This document shows positions 24,687-32,977 of a stretch of DNA of 64,000 bases, piece by piece. The notes beneath the pieces are model-generated. The model was not told the DNA's origin, ran no database searches, and saw only the letters and a list, made by a program, of their open reading frames with translations. The stretch lies in the NCBI RefSeq assembly GCF_000349945.1, contig NC_020516.1, forward strand, positions 496,001 through 560,000. The letters are read 5' to 3'. Each line of letters opens with the position of its first letter. The first letter of the stretch is position 1. The position numbers were made by a program, and so were the translations under genes. The stretch comes from Azoarcus sp. KH32C. GTDB taxonomy: Bacteria; Pseudomonadota; Gammaproteobacteria; Burkholderiales; Rhodocyclaceae.

Positions 24687-25886
24687 ATGTCCCACGCTTC
24701 CGACCCGCAACATTGGCGGGCCGTCGCTCTGCTTTCGGTCGCCGCATTCGCGAGCGGCGCATCGGCGCGCTTGTGCGACCCGATGCTGCCGGATCTCGCG
24801 CGCACTTTCGGCACGAGCGCGACCGCGACGGCCCAGGTCGTGTCGGCTTTCTCGGTCGCATACGGCCTGCTGCAGGCCGTCTTCGGGCCGCTCGGCGACC
24901 GCGTCGGCAAGTACCGGCTGGTCGCGCTGACGACGCTCGCCTGCACCGTCGGCACCCTCGGTTCGGCGTTCGCGACCTCGCTCGAGATGCTGATCCTGTT
25001 CCGGCTCGTGCTCGGCGCGTCGGCGGCCGGCATTATCCCGCTGTCGATGGCCTGGATCGGCGACACCGTACCCTACGAGCAGCGCCAGGCGACGCTCGCG
25101 CGCTTTCTCGGCGGACAGATCCTCGGCGTGATCGGCGGCCAGTTCATCGGCGGCGTCTTCACCGACACGCTCGGCTGGCGCTGGGCCTTCGGCTTCATCG
25201 CGCTCGTCTACCTCCTTGTCGGCCTGACGGTGCTCGCCGAATCGCGCTCGAATGCGACGACCCATCACCGCCCCGCGGCGGACGTCCCGCGTGCCGGGAT
25301 CGTCACGCAGGCCATGGGCGTGCTCGGCATCGGCTGGGCGCGGGTGATCCTCTCCGTGGTCGCGCTCGAAGGCATGCTGGTGTTCGGCGCGCTTGCTTTC
25401 GCGCCGAGCTATCTGCACGAACGCTTCGGCCTGTCGCTGACGATGGCGGGCGCTCTGATGGCCTTCTTCGGGCTCGGCGGGCTGTCCTACATCGGCTTTG
25501 CGCGCCATTTCGTCCGCCGCTTCGGCGAAGTCGGGCTCGCGCGGATCGGCGGATCGCTGCTCGGCGCGGCGTGGTTGCTGCTCGCGGTGGCGCCGTCGTG
25601 GATCTGGGCGGTGCCGGCCTGCTATTGCGTCGGGCTGGGCTTCTACATGCTGCACAACACGCTGCAGACGAACGCGACGCAGATGGCGCCGCAGGTACGC
25701 GGCACGGCGGTGTCGCTTTTCGCGTCGGCCTTCTTCCTCGGCCAGTCGGCGGGCGTCGTGCTCGCCGCGGCGCTGCTCTCGCACATCGGCGCGAACGGCG
25801 TGTTCGGGCTCGCGGCGCTGTTGCTGCCGGTGTTGGCGCTGGGATTCGGGCGCCTGCTGCGGGCGCATCACCGGCTGCGCAAATGA
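24687..25886 (+). CDS. MFS transporter, drug/arabinose efflux-like
   Basis: A 399-residue integral membrane protein with 12 predicted helices. The motif-A-like loop GPLGDRVGKYRLV between helices 2 and 3 and a proline-glycine-rich helix 5 region (LGGQILGVIGGQFIGG) place it in the DHA1 exporter group. The substrate is unknown. I use the ATG at 24687 (MSHASDPQHW); a TTG 42 bases upstream would add a Pro-rich, unlikely extension. It is divergent from the BNR gene. Confidence 0.9.
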   Translation: MSHASDPQHWRAVALLSVAAFASGASARLCDPMLPDLARTFGTSATATAQVVSAFSVAYGLLQAVFGPLGDRVGKYRLVALTTLACTVGTLGSAFATSLEMLILFRLVLGASAAGIIPLSMAWIGDTVPYEQRQATLARFLGGQILGVIGGQFIGGVFTDTLGWRWAFGFIALVYLLVGLTVLAESRSNATTHHRPAADVPRAGIVTQAMGVLGIGWARVILSVVALEGMLVFGALAFAPSYLHERFGLSLTMAGALMAFFGLGGLSYIGFARHFVRRFGEVGLARIGGSLLGAAWLLLAVAPSWIWAVPACYCVGLGFYMLHNTLQTNATQMAPQVRGTAVSLFASAFFLGQSAGVVLAAALLSHIGANGVFGLAALLLPVLALGFGRLLRAHHRLRK

Positions 25887-25888
25887 AA

Positions 25889-25909
25889 ATGCCGGCGCAA
25901 GGCCGGCAT
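25889..25909 (-). terminator. Intrinsic terminator between MFS and PsiF genes
   Basis: The stem ATGCCGGC/GCCGGCAT with loop GCAAG is followed on the minus strand by TTTTC, so it best serves the psiF-type gene; it may also help the MFS gene that ends 3 bp away. A very similar ATGCCGGC stem terminates fpr at 28453. Confidence 0.75.
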
Positions 25910-25929
25910 CGCGCTGCAGTCGGAAGGGC

Positions 25930-26247
25930 TTACTTCGCGGCCTTCGCGTCGGCCATGCACTTCTTCATGAACGAGTTCTTGGCGGCGCCGGCGAGCGGCT
26001 TGCCGTTCTTGTCCATGGCCTTCGTGGCGCATTCGTTGCTCGCGGCCTTCGACATTTCGCCGTGGCACTTCTTCATGAACGAGCTCTTGGCAGCGCCGGC
26101 CAGGGGCTTGCCGTTCTTGTCGACGGCCTTCGCTTCGCAGCTCGAGTCCGGCGCTGCCTGTGTAGCGGGCTCCGCAGCGGGGGTCTGCGCGAAGGCGCTT
26201 GAAGCGAGGAAGAGGGAGGTCAGAAGGACTGCGGTCAGACGGGACAT
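25930..26247 (-). CDS. PsiF-repeat exported protein
   Basis: A 105-residue secreted protein: signal peptide MSRLTAVLLTSLFLASSAFA, then two copies of the PsiF repeat (DKNGKPLAGAAK(S/N)SFMKKC). Each repeat carries a Cys pair (C-x-(A/T)-KA and KKC). PsiF of E. coli is phosphate-starvation inducible; here no Pho box was recognised, and function is unknown. The two repeats are nearly identical at DNA level, indicating recent duplication or conversion. Confidence 0.9.
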   Translation of the reverse strand: MSRLTAVLLTSLFLASSAFAQTPAAEPATQAAPDSSCEAKAVDKNGKPLAGAAKSSFMKKCHGEMSKAASNECATKAMDKNGKPLAGAAKNSFMKKCMADAKAAK

Positions 26248-26570
26248 GCGCGTATCTCCTGGTTGGCCGGGCGGCGGTGCCGTCCGGGGTTTACGGAATG
26301 CTGCTTGCAAGTTGCGATCGCAAATATACGCCCGGATCGGCCATGTCGGGGGAAGATGTCAGCGCGATCGTATGAAGAGGATCGGTCTCGCAACGCATGT
26401 CTGTTCTATGATCCTTGCGATTGCCCGGACAAGTGCGTCCGCGCCTTACGCCTCGTTACGTGGGCATCACGAGACGCTTGGCAATATCTGATGTATAAAT
26501 CAAGTAATATGGCGTACGCATGAAGTGCGCCCGGGTTGGCCGGGAAGATCAGGCAGGGAGGTTGAGCGCA
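26248..26570. other. Gene-free 323-bp AT-richer intergenic region
   Basis: Between the PsiF protein and the LuxR-type regulator. Base composition drops, with an AT-rich stretch around 26478-26512 (TTGGCA, TATAAAT, TAATAT) likely to hold the regulator's promoter, though spacing is not consensus for either -10 candidate. Short open frames here have no coding features. GGGAGG at about 26556 is the Shine-Dalgarno of the next gene. Confidence 0.5.
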
Positions 26571-27242
26571 ATGGAAAGGACAGCTCCAACCGCCCTCGTT
26601 GCAAGTCCGGACAACAGCTTTCGCGAAAAAATCGTTGCCGCTGCGGAACTCGCAGGCGTTCAGCTGGTTGCCCACGTATTCAGCCATGAACAACTCGCCG
26701 CGTTGCTCGGCGCCCTGCATCCGGACCTTCTGGTGTTTGACGCGGACCCGAACGGACCGGGAGAGCGGGAGCGGCTTTCGTCCCTCCGTCATTCAAACTC
26801 CGGAACTGCAATTCTTATGGCTGCCAGCGACCTGGCCGACAAGCGCGTGTCGGATGGGCTGTTGCACGGGGTCTGTGGGTTCGTGGCGAAGAGCAGCGGC
26901 AGCCGAGAATATGCCAATGCCATGCTTGCGATCCTGCGCGGAGAAATCTGGCTTGGTCGCGAGAAACTGGCGCAGGTGCTCACGAGCCTCATCGACGCGA
27001 TCAATCTGCAGGCCCAGCACCGGGAGAGCGCGGGTGCAGCCGAAAGGCTGAGCCCGCGGGAAGAGGAAATCGTCAGGCTGATCACGCGCGGTTGCACCAA
27101 CAAGGAGATCGCCAGGGCGCTGGGCATGAGCGACAAGACCGTCAAGGCGCATCTGAGTCACATCTTCGCCAAGCTCGGCGTCACCCGGCGTGCCCAGTTG
27201 GCCTTGCAGCGCAACGCTTCCGGCTCCTCGGTCGTCGGCTGA
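26571..27242 (+). CDS. LuxR/FixJ-type regulator with atypical receiver domain
   Basis: A 223-residue protein. Residues about 8-130 have receiver-like order (ALVASPDN, DLLVFDADPNG, ILMAAS, GFVAKSSG) with an Asp at the phospho-acceptor place, but the usual acidic pair near the N-terminus is replaced by SPD, so classical phosphorylation is doubtful. The C-terminal HTH is a clear LuxR domain (LSPREEEIVRLITRGCTNKEIARALGMSDKTVKAHLSHIF is split over residues 163-202). A good Shine-Dalgarno supports ATG 26571. No kinase gene is adjacent. Downstream palindromes with CCTA cores are candidate binding sites. Confidence 0.88.
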   Translation: MERTAPTALVASPDNSFREKIVAAAELAGVQLVAHVFSHEQLAALLGALHPDLLVFDADPNGPGERERLSSLRHSNSGTAILMAASDLADKRVSDGLLHGVCGFVAKSSGSREYANAMLAILRGEIWLGREKLAQVLTSLIDAINLQAQHRESAGAAERLSPREEEIVRLITRGCTNKEIARALGMSDKTVKAHLSHIFAKLGVTRRAQLALQRNASGSSVVG

Positions 27243-27632
27243 TATTCCCCTGCCCACAGCGGCCTAGGCCGACCGTCACAGGACCTATGACACGGGACCT
27301 AGGCTACTGACGCGCAATTTCACGCGCATTCCTTCGTCAATGCCAAAGTCATCTTCGGCCCGGCCCCGGAGGGCAGCATTTTCACGGGTGGCGGCTCCAA
27401 GGCTTAGGCCAATAGGCCTAGACAATCGACATCGTCGCCAAACTCCCCCTCGCCTGCTATCCCTAAAAAAAAGACGTCGGGCGACCCAGGAAGGAAGGCG
27501 GAAGGGTTGTCCCGATATTCGAGGGGGCCCTCAAACGCAGGGCACATCGCGCCGCCGGCAACTCCAGCAGATTGGAGCGAATCGGGCCAGTAGGGCGGCC
27601 AAGGGAAGGCACTTGGAAGAGAGGAGCGAAAC
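27243..27632. promoter_or_regulatory. 390-bp regulatory region with repeated CCTA-core palindromes
   Basis: The region contains a perfect 12-bp palindrome CGGCCTAGGCCG (27261-27272), two direct GGACCTA copies 14 bp apart (27282 and 27296, the second extending to ACCTAGG), and TTAGGCCAATAGGCCTAG (27404-27421). No gene is visible. It separates the LuxR-type regulator from a secreted protein, and the clustering suggests operator sites for one or both. A run of eight A at 27466-27473 follows. GAGAGGAG at about 27620 is the Shine-Dalgarno of the next gene. Confidence 0.6.
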
Positions 27633-28142
27633 ATGGAAGAGATGAGCAAAGAACGGCGTGCGGTTGGCACGCTGGTGGCAGCGCAATTGTGTCTTATAGG
27701 CGTGTTCAGCTTGGGTGCAGGTTGGGCCTTTGCGGACAGTCCCCATTTTGTCAAGCAAGACGCGGTGGTGGACGGCAGTGGAAACTTGGACTGTAGTTTC
27801 AAGGTAGCGGGCCTGGGAGATAACCAGACCATATTGGTCACATGCTCCGCTGATGCGAGCGCTTTCTATGCGTGCTTCAATAAGGGCGGGAACCATCCCC
27901 AGGCTTCCAACAAGGAAGATTCGGCAGGCCCGGTGAGCGGGAGTGACGAATTCACCTCCGGCAAGAATGGCCAGGTCACAGGCTCAGTTGAAGTGAATCC
28001 TCCGGCGTCCACCCTCACCTGCCCTGGAAACCAGGTACGGCGGCTTTGCTCAGTGAGCTATACAAATATCGTGCTCACCGCTGACAGCCTTCAGGCAAGC
28101 GTCCCGGGCACGCTCAACCGAGAGTTTATTGACTGCTTCTGA
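27633..28142 (+). CDS. Unrecognised secreted Cys-rich protein, 169 residues
   Basis: After an N-terminal hydrophobic segment (about residues 11-34, cleavage near AFAD) the mature part begins SPHFVKQDAVVDGSGNLDCSF. Seven Cys lie in the mature part (LDCSF, VTCSA, YACFN, TCPGN, LCSV, DCF), so disulfides are likely. The pattern of short strands suggests a beta-rich extracellular protein. I do not recognise the family. Codon use is less GC-biased than its neighbours, consistent with horizontal acquisition. Start at 27633 was chosen by Shine-Dalgarno spacing; ATG 27642 is the alternative. Probably regulated by the upstream LuxR-type protein. Confidence 0.8.
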   Translation: MEEMSKERRAVGTLVAAQLCLIGVFSLGAGWAFADSPHFVKQDAVVDGSGNLDCSFKVAGLGDNQTILVTCSADASAFYACFNKGGNHPQASNKEDSAGPVSGSDEFTSGKNGQVTGSVEVNPPASTLTCPGNQVRRLCSVSYTNIVLTADSLQASVPGTLNREFIDCF

Positions 28143-28187
28143 CGCTGTTTTGGGGCAACCGCCCGGCATGAGCATAGGCTGAAGCCT

Positions 28188-28210
28188 GCACGGCGACGAG
28201 GTCGCCGTGC
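28188..28210 (+). terminator. Hairpin downstream of the secreted protein
   Basis: A perfect 10-bp stem GCACGGCGAC/GTCGCCGTGC with a GAG loop lies 45 bp after the stop codon. There is no strong T-run (GCCCTGTTGT follows), so it may be a weak terminator or an mRNA-stabilising end. Confidence 0.5.
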
Positions 28211-28452
28211 GCCCTGTTGTCGTGCTGTTACGGCCGGGCGCTGTGGGGCGAGCATTTGCGCCTCTAAAGTGGGATGCGATTGGCAATCGTGAGGGGGCGA
28301 GTGTCGCGGTATGGCGGCACTTCGGACAGCGGGGAGATGAGCCCAGCGACCGAATGGATGCATCTTGATGCATATTCGCGATGCCAGTTGGGCAATGGCC
28401 GCACTTCGATGCGATGTGCCCGAAGGGCTTCTGGCCATCGGGTAAACGAAAA

Positions 28453-28475
28453 ATGCCGGCCACCGGGGCCGGCAT
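28453..28475 (-). terminator. Intrinsic terminator of fpr
   Basis: The stem ATGCCGGC/GCCGGCAT lies 22 bp beyond the fpr stop and is followed on the minus strand by TTTTTCG. It closely resembles the stem at 25889. Confidence 0.8.
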
Positions 28476-28497
28476 GTCATCGAGGGACCGGAAGGTC

Positions 28498-29274
28498 TTA
28501 CTTTTCGACGAAGGCGTGCTCGATCACGTAGTCGCCCGGCTCGCCGATGCGCTTCGACATCTTGAAGCCGCGGCGGTCGAGCAGTTCGCGCGAGCTCTTC
28601 AGCATCGCGGCGCTGCCGCAGATCATCACGCGGTCGACGGCCGGGTCGAGCGGGGGCAGGCCGATGTCTTCGAAGATCTTGCCGCTTTCGATCAGGTCGG
28701 TGAAACGGCCCTGGTTGCGGAAGGGTTCGCGCGTGACGGTCGGGTAGTAGATCAGCTTCTCGCGCACGGCTTCGCCGAGGAACTCGTGCTGCGGCAGCTC
28801 GTGCGTGATGTAGTGTTCGTAGGCGACTTCGCTGACGAAGCGCACGCCGTGGATCAGGACGATCTTCTCGAAGCGGTCATAGACGTCGAGGTCGCGGATC
28901 ACGCTCATGAACGGAGCGAGGCCGGTGCCGGTCGAGAAGAGGTAGAGGTGCTTGCCGGGCAGCAGGTCGTGCAGCACGAGCGTGCCGGTGGGCTTGCGCG
29001 ACACGAGGATCTCGTCGCCCGGCTGGACCTTCTGCAGGCGCGAGGTCAGCGGGCCGTCCTGCACCTTGATGCTGAAGAACTCGAGGTTTTCCTCGTAGTT
29101 CGGGCTGGCGATCGAGTACGCGCGCGTCAGCGGGCGGCCATCGACTTCGAGGCCGATCATCACAAACTGGCCGTTTTCGTAACGCAACGCGCGGTCACGC
29201 GTGGTGGTGAACGAGAACAGCGTGTCGTTCCAGTGATGCACGCTGACGACCTTTTCGGTGATGTAGGCTGCCAT
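28498..29274 (-). CDS. fpr: Ferredoxin/flavodoxin-NADP+ reductase
   Basis: FAD enzyme moving electrons between NADPH and ferredoxin or flavodoxin. The 258-residue protein has the FAD motif RAYSIASPNYEENLEF, TGTLVLHDLLPG, the NADP-binding GTGLAPFMSVIRD and CGSAAMLKSSRELL, and ends in HAFVEK, the C-terminal pattern of bacterial Fpr. Length matches the family. Start MAAYITEKVV at 29274; the open frame upstream has no similarity. It may support Fe-S biogenesis, oxidative-stress defence, or reduction of ferredoxin-dependent aromatic enzymes. Confidence 0.95.
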   Translation of the reverse strand: MAAYITEKVVSVHHWNDTLFSFTTTRDRALRYENGQFVMIGLEVDGRPLTRAYSIASPNYEENLEFFSIKVQDGPLTSRLQKVQPGDEILVSRKPTGTLVLHDLLPGKHLYLFSTGTGLAPFMSVIRDLDVYDRFEKIVLIHGVRFVSEVAYEHYITHELPQHEFLGEAVREKLIYYPTVTREPFRNQGRFTDLIESGKIFEDIGLPPLDPAVDRVMICGSAAMLKSSRELLDRRGFKMSKRIGEPGDYVIEHAFVEK

Positions 29275-29458
29275 GACTTTATCTGCGATTATTGAAAGAT
29301 TGGATGGACGGCGCGCATTGTACTGCTGCGGCGCAGCGACGGGGGCTATATCTTCTGGCCAAAAAGTTATATGCAAAGCTCCGTAAGTGGCGAATCTGGC
29401 ACAAAGAAATAGGCGACGCCCTCCGAGGAGGCTGCGCCTGACGACGGGAGCTGCCGGC

Positions 29459-31027
29459 ATGGACGTCAATGCCTACCACCAGCGCAGCAAACACCGGCTC
29501 GACGGCTATGCGCCGGGGCCGGGCCGGCTCGACTGGGCCAACCAGCCCGATCCGTGGCGCCGCTTCGAGGGCGCGCCGCGGCTGCGGTTGCCTTTCGGCG
29601 CCGACGGCGTGGCGACCCGCTACGAGGATCTGCGTCGCGGCGCGCGGCCGGAGCCTGCCGCGCTCAAGCTTGCAAATCTCGCGGTGCTGTTCGAACTGTC
29701 GCTCGCGCTGTCGGCGTGGAAGGAGTTCGAGGGATCGCGCTGGGCGCTGCGCTGCAACCCGTCGAGCGGCAACCTGCATCCGACCGAAGCCTACCTCGTC
29801 GCGCCCTCCTTGACCGGCCTTGCCGGCGGCGTACATCACTACCTGAGCCGCGACCACGTGCTCGAGCAGCGCATGGCGGGCGGCGAGGACTGGAACGCGG
29901 CTTTCGGCGGCGGCGCGGTGCTGGTCGCGCTGAGCTCGATCCACTGGCGCGAGGCCTGGAAGTACGGGATGCGCGCCTACCGCTACTGCCAGCACGACTG
30001 CGGGCATGCGATCGCGGCGATCTCCGTCGCCGCGGCGGCGCTCGGGTGGTCGGTCCGGGTGATCGATCGCGTGGGCGACGACGACATCGCGCGGCTGGCG
30101 GGACTCGATCGCGACGGCGATTACGGTGACGCGGAGCGCGAGGCGCCCGACGTGCTGCTTCAGGTCGGTGATGTGCGGGCTGCGGTCGATGTCGACGCAT
30201 TGCTCGCGCTGGGGGCGGACGTGGCATGGCAGGGCCGGGCGAACCGGCTCAGCGCCTCGCACGTCGAGTGGCGCGACATCGATGCCGTTGCAGCGGCTGC
30301 GTGGAAGCCGCGCACGACGCCGGTCGCCACCCCGAGCTTGTCGGCCTTGCCGCCGCCCGCCGCGTCGGTGCTCGATCTGCCGGCCGCGACCTTGGTCCGA
30401 CAGCGCCGCAGCGCGGTGGCCTTCGACGGCGTCACGACAATGCGCTCGGACGCCTTCTTCGCGATGCTCGACACGCTGCTGCCGCGCGCAGACGTGTCGC
30501 CCTGGGACGCGTGGCCCGAGCCGCCGCAGGTGCATCTGGCGATGTTCGTGCACCGCGTGACCGGGCTGGATCCGGGGCTCTACATGCTGCTGCGCGATCC
30601 GGCCGCGCTCGACGAACTGCGCGCGGCGCTGCGCGAGGACTGGGTGTGGGCCAAGGTCGGCCCGGACCATCTGCCGCTTTACCTGCTGATTCCCTACGAC
30701 CTGCGCGCGTCGGCGCAACTCGTGTCCTGCCACCAGGAGATCGCGGCCGAGTCCTGCTTCGCGCTCGGCATGCTGGCGCGCTTCGGGCTCGCAAAGCGCG
30801 AGGCGTGGCGCTATCCGCAGCTCTATCGCGAATGCGGCATGGTCGGCCACATGCTGTACCTCGAAGCCGAAGCCGCCGGCCTGCGCGGCACCGGCATCGG
30901 CTGCTTCTTCGACGACGCGATGCACGAGCTGCTGGGCCTTGCCGGCGAAGAGTGGCAGAGCCTTTACCACTTCACGGTCGGCGGGCCGGTCGAGGACCGG
31001 CGGCTCACGTCGCTGCCGCCGTACTAG
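29459..31027 (+). CDS. SagB-type double nitroreductase-domain protein
   Basis: A 522-residue protein with two tandem nitroreductase-like halves. The N-terminal half has SGWxLRCNPSSGNLHPTE-type features (ALRCNPSSGNLHPTEAY) and the C-terminal half repeats the RQRRSAVAFDG and GTGIGCFFDD elements. SagB-type dehydrogenases oxidise azolines in peptide natural products, but no cyclodehydratase, leader peptide or transport gene is adjacent, so a stand-alone FMN oxidoreductase is more likely here. The ATG at 29459 (MDVNAYHQRSKHRLDGYAPG) has GGGAG upstream. It is divergent from fpr and converges on the ferritin-like gene 12 bp away. Confidence 0.85.
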   Translation: MDVNAYHQRSKHRLDGYAPGPGRLDWANQPDPWRRFEGAPRLRLPFGADGVATRYEDLRRGARPEPAALKLANLAVLFELSLALSAWKEFEGSRWALRCNPSSGNLHPTEAYLVAPSLTGLAGGVHHYLSRDHVLEQRMAGGEDWNAAFGGGAVLVALSSIHWREAWKYGMRAYRYCQHDCGHAIAAISVAAAALGWSVRVIDRVGDDDIARLAGLDRDGDYGDAEREAPDVLLQVGDVRAAVDVDALLALGADVAWQGRANRLSASHVEWRDIDAVAAAAWKPRTTPVATPSLSALPPPAASVLDLPAATLVRQRRSAVAFDGVTTMRSDAFFAMLDTLLPRADVSPWDAWPEPPQVHLAMFVHRVTGLDPGLYMLLRDPAALDELRAALREDWVWAKVGPDHLPLYLLIPYDLRASAQLVSCHQEIAAESCFALGMLARFGLAKREAWRYPQLYRECGMVGHMLYLEAEAAGLRGTGIGCFFDDAMHELLGLAGEEWQSLYHFTVGGPVEDRRLTSLPPY

Positions 31028-31039
31028 CGCCGTCCGAGG

Positions 31040-31498
31040 CTATCTCGGCGAATACGCCTGCAAGTCGCCCGGCTTGCGCAGCATCTTGTCGACTTCGGCG
31101 AGGTGGGTTTCTTCGATGCGGATCATGTCGCGCGCGTACTCCTCGAGCGCCACCGAGCGGTCGGCGACGAGCTTGAGCAGATCGCGATAGAGATTCAACG
31201 CGGCGCGTTCGGATTCGAGCGATTCGCGCAGCATCGCGCCGATGTCGTGCTGGTGCGAGTCGAGCAGCGGGCCGATGGCGAGCGAGGGATAGGCGCCGAG
31301 CGCCGTGATCCATTCGCCGGCCGCGCGCGCGTGCATCAGCGATTCGTCGGCCTGGGCGTTGAGCCAGGACACGATCGGGATGCGGCCGAAGCCGAAGACG
31401 AGGAAGGAGTAGTGGGTGTAGCGCACGACGCCAGCCAGCTCCGCTTCGAGGATGCGGTTCAGCGCCGCCACTGTTTGCGCCTTGTCGAGTTCCGCCAT
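31040..31498 (-). CDS. Bacterioferritin-like ferritin family protein
   Basis: A 152-residue four-helix-bundle protein probably storing iron or acting as a ferroxidase. Likely di-iron ligands by position are E20 in helix A, E97 in helix C and E129/H132 (IEETH) in helix D. In helix B the sequence DESLMHA has Glu four residues before His (E52, H56), not the usual ExxH spacing. This sequence type is frequent in betaproteobacteria. A Shine-Dalgarno (GGAGACTC) precedes the ATG. Confidence 0.85.
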   Translation of the reverse strand: MAELDKAQTVAALNRILEAELAGVVRYTHYSFLVFGFGRIPIVSWLNAQADESLMHARAAGEWITALGAYPSLAIGPLLDSHQHDIGAMLRESLESERAALNLYRDLLKLVADRSVALEEYARDMIRIEETHLAEVDKMLRKPGDLQAYSPR

Positions 31499-31600
31499 GG
31501 CGAGTCTCCTGTGCCGTTTGATTCCCCCTTTGAGGAAAACAGCCTCGCTTCACTGTAGTTCATGGCTGCCGCCGCTGCCGGGAGCGCGGCGGCCGGCGGG

Positions 31601-32041
31601 TCAGCCTTTGGCGTCGGGCTTGACGAGGGTCACGGGGATCGGCGAGCGCTCCAGCACGGCCTTCGCGACCGAGCCGAGGAGCGTCTGCAGCAGCCCGCCG
31701 TGACCGTGCGTGCCCATCAGGATCTTGTCGAAATGATGTTCGTTGGCGAAACGGACGATGGTGTCCGCGACGTGGCCGACGGCGATGTGGTGGGTGTAGG
31801 GGATGCCCGCCGCGTCGAGTCGGGCGCGGGCCCCGGCGAGCGCCTTCAGGCCTTCGTCGCGGTGCCAGGATTCGATGTCGTCGTGGCTCACGAACATGCG
31901 CGCGTGGCCGGAGTCGATCGGGATCTGCACGTTGAGCAGATGGATGTCGAGCGCGCTGCCGTTGGCGCGCAGCGTCAGCAGGTGGTCGAGTGCCCGGTTG
32001 CTGTTGTCCGAGCCATCGATCGGTACCAGGATCTTCAGCAT
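31601..32041 (-). CDS. Universal stress protein, UspA family
   Basis: A 146-residue single-domain Usp with N-terminal ILVPIDGSDNS and the ATP-binding tail GTHGHGGLLQTLLGSVAKAVLERSPIPVTLV, which matches the G-2x-G-9x-G-S/T signature, so it likely binds ATP. Lies 11 bp after terC on the same strand and is probably cotranscribed. Confidence 0.93.
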   Translation of the reverse strand: MLKILVPIDGSDNSNRALDHLLTLRANGSALDIHLLNVQIPIDSGHARMFVSHDDIESWHRDEGLKALAGARARLDAAGIPYTHHIAVGHVADTIVRFANEHHFDKILMGTHGHGGLLQTLLGSVAKAVLERSPIPVTLVKPDAKG

Positions 32042-32052
32042 CGTGATCTCCC

Positions 32053-32814
32053 TTACTGGCCGCGCGGGCGGGGGGGGCTGGGATTTTCGACGGCGAGGTC
32101 GACGAGCGGCGCCTCCTCGGCCTGGCGTCTCGCGATCCACGCACCGACGGCGACGACGACCAGCGCGCCGACGACCGAGGTCGCGTAATGCAGCCAGCCC
32201 GGCGCGTCGTCGACGATGTCCTCAAGCGCCGCGTCGCCGACCAGCATGCCGCCGGCGATCCAGCCGAGGAGTGCTGCGCCGAAGGTGATCACGACCGGGA
32301 AGCGGTCCATCAGCTTGAGCACGACTTTGCTGCCCCAAACGATGATCGGGATGCTGACGACGATGCCGAAGATCACCAGCATCAGGTCGCCCTTCGCGGC
32401 GCCGGCGACGGCGATGACGTTGTCGAGGCTCATCACGGCGTCGGCGACGACGATGGTCCTGATCGCGCCGAGCAGATTCGTGCTGCCTTCGATGCTGCCG
32501 TGTCCGTCGTCGTCCTCGGGCTGCATCAGCTTGACGCCGATCCACAGCAGCAGGAGTCCGCCGACGATCTTCAGGAAGGGCAGCGCGAGGAGCTGCAGCG
32601 CGAAGAAGATCATCGCGACGCGCAGCGCGATCGCCCCGACCACGCCCCAGGCGATGCCCTTGTTGCGTTGGTGATCGGGCAGCTTGCGGCACGCGAGCGC
32701 GATCACGACGGCGTTGTCGCCGCCGAGCAGGATGTCGATGGCGATGATTTGTGCGACCGACACCCAGAAGGCGCCGCTCATCATCGTTTCAAGCACGGGC
32801 AAATCTCCATTCAT
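32053..32814 (-). CDS. TerC/YjbE-family integral membrane protein
   Basis: A 253-residue membrane protein of the TerC family with seven predicted helices. The two conserved acidic helix motifs are present: IDILLGGDNAVVIALA near the N-terminus and ADAVMSLDNVIAVAGAA in the centre. Relatives export Mn2+ or insert metals into exported proteins. The start is uncertain: ATG 32814 (MNGDLPVLET) is used; a GTG at 32796 has GGAG 9 bases upstream and may be the true start. It is divergent from the ABC uptake operon. Confidence 0.9.
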   Translation of the reverse strand: MNGDLPVLETMMSGAFWVSVAQIIAIDILLGGDNAVVIALACRKLPDHQRNKGIAWGVVGAIALRVAMIFFALQLLALPFLKIVGGLLLLWIGVKLMQPEDDDGHGSIEGSTNLLGAIRTIVVADAVMSLDNVIAVAGAAKGDLMLVIFGIVVSIPIIVWGSKVVLKLMDRFPVVITFGAALLGWIAGGMLVGDAALEDIVDDAPGWLHYATSVVGALVVVAVGAWIARRQAEEAPLVDLAVENPSPPRPRGQ

Positions 32815-32977
32815 GGCGCAACCAAGCGGCCGCGCCCCCCATTGTCGCAAAGATCTGCGCTCCCGGCACTGAAGGCAAATTGAAAGCTTCCTGGCCCAAC
32901 CTTGCGACCGTGGCGAAGCGCCCGGATTCAAGAAGCCGGCAAGCCGCAGCCAATTTCACAGACCGAGGAGACCCTAG

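Larger units (their letters stand above)
28143..28497. other. Gene-free 355-bp convergent intergenic region
   Basis: Between the secreted protein and fpr. It holds a hairpin near each end (listed separately) and, near 28355-28375, TGCAT-CTTG-ATGCA. Short open frames on either strand overlap the hairpins and show no coding signals. Nothing else was recognised. Confidence 0.5.

Noticed and set aside
26263..26523. Small plus-strand frame between PsiF and LuxR genes
   Set aside because: No Shine-Dalgarno, mixed composition and overlap with the likely promoter.
28050..28475. Two short minus-strand frames downstream of the secreted protein
   Set aside because: They run through two terminator-like hairpins and the 3' end of the secreted-protein gene; no coding support.
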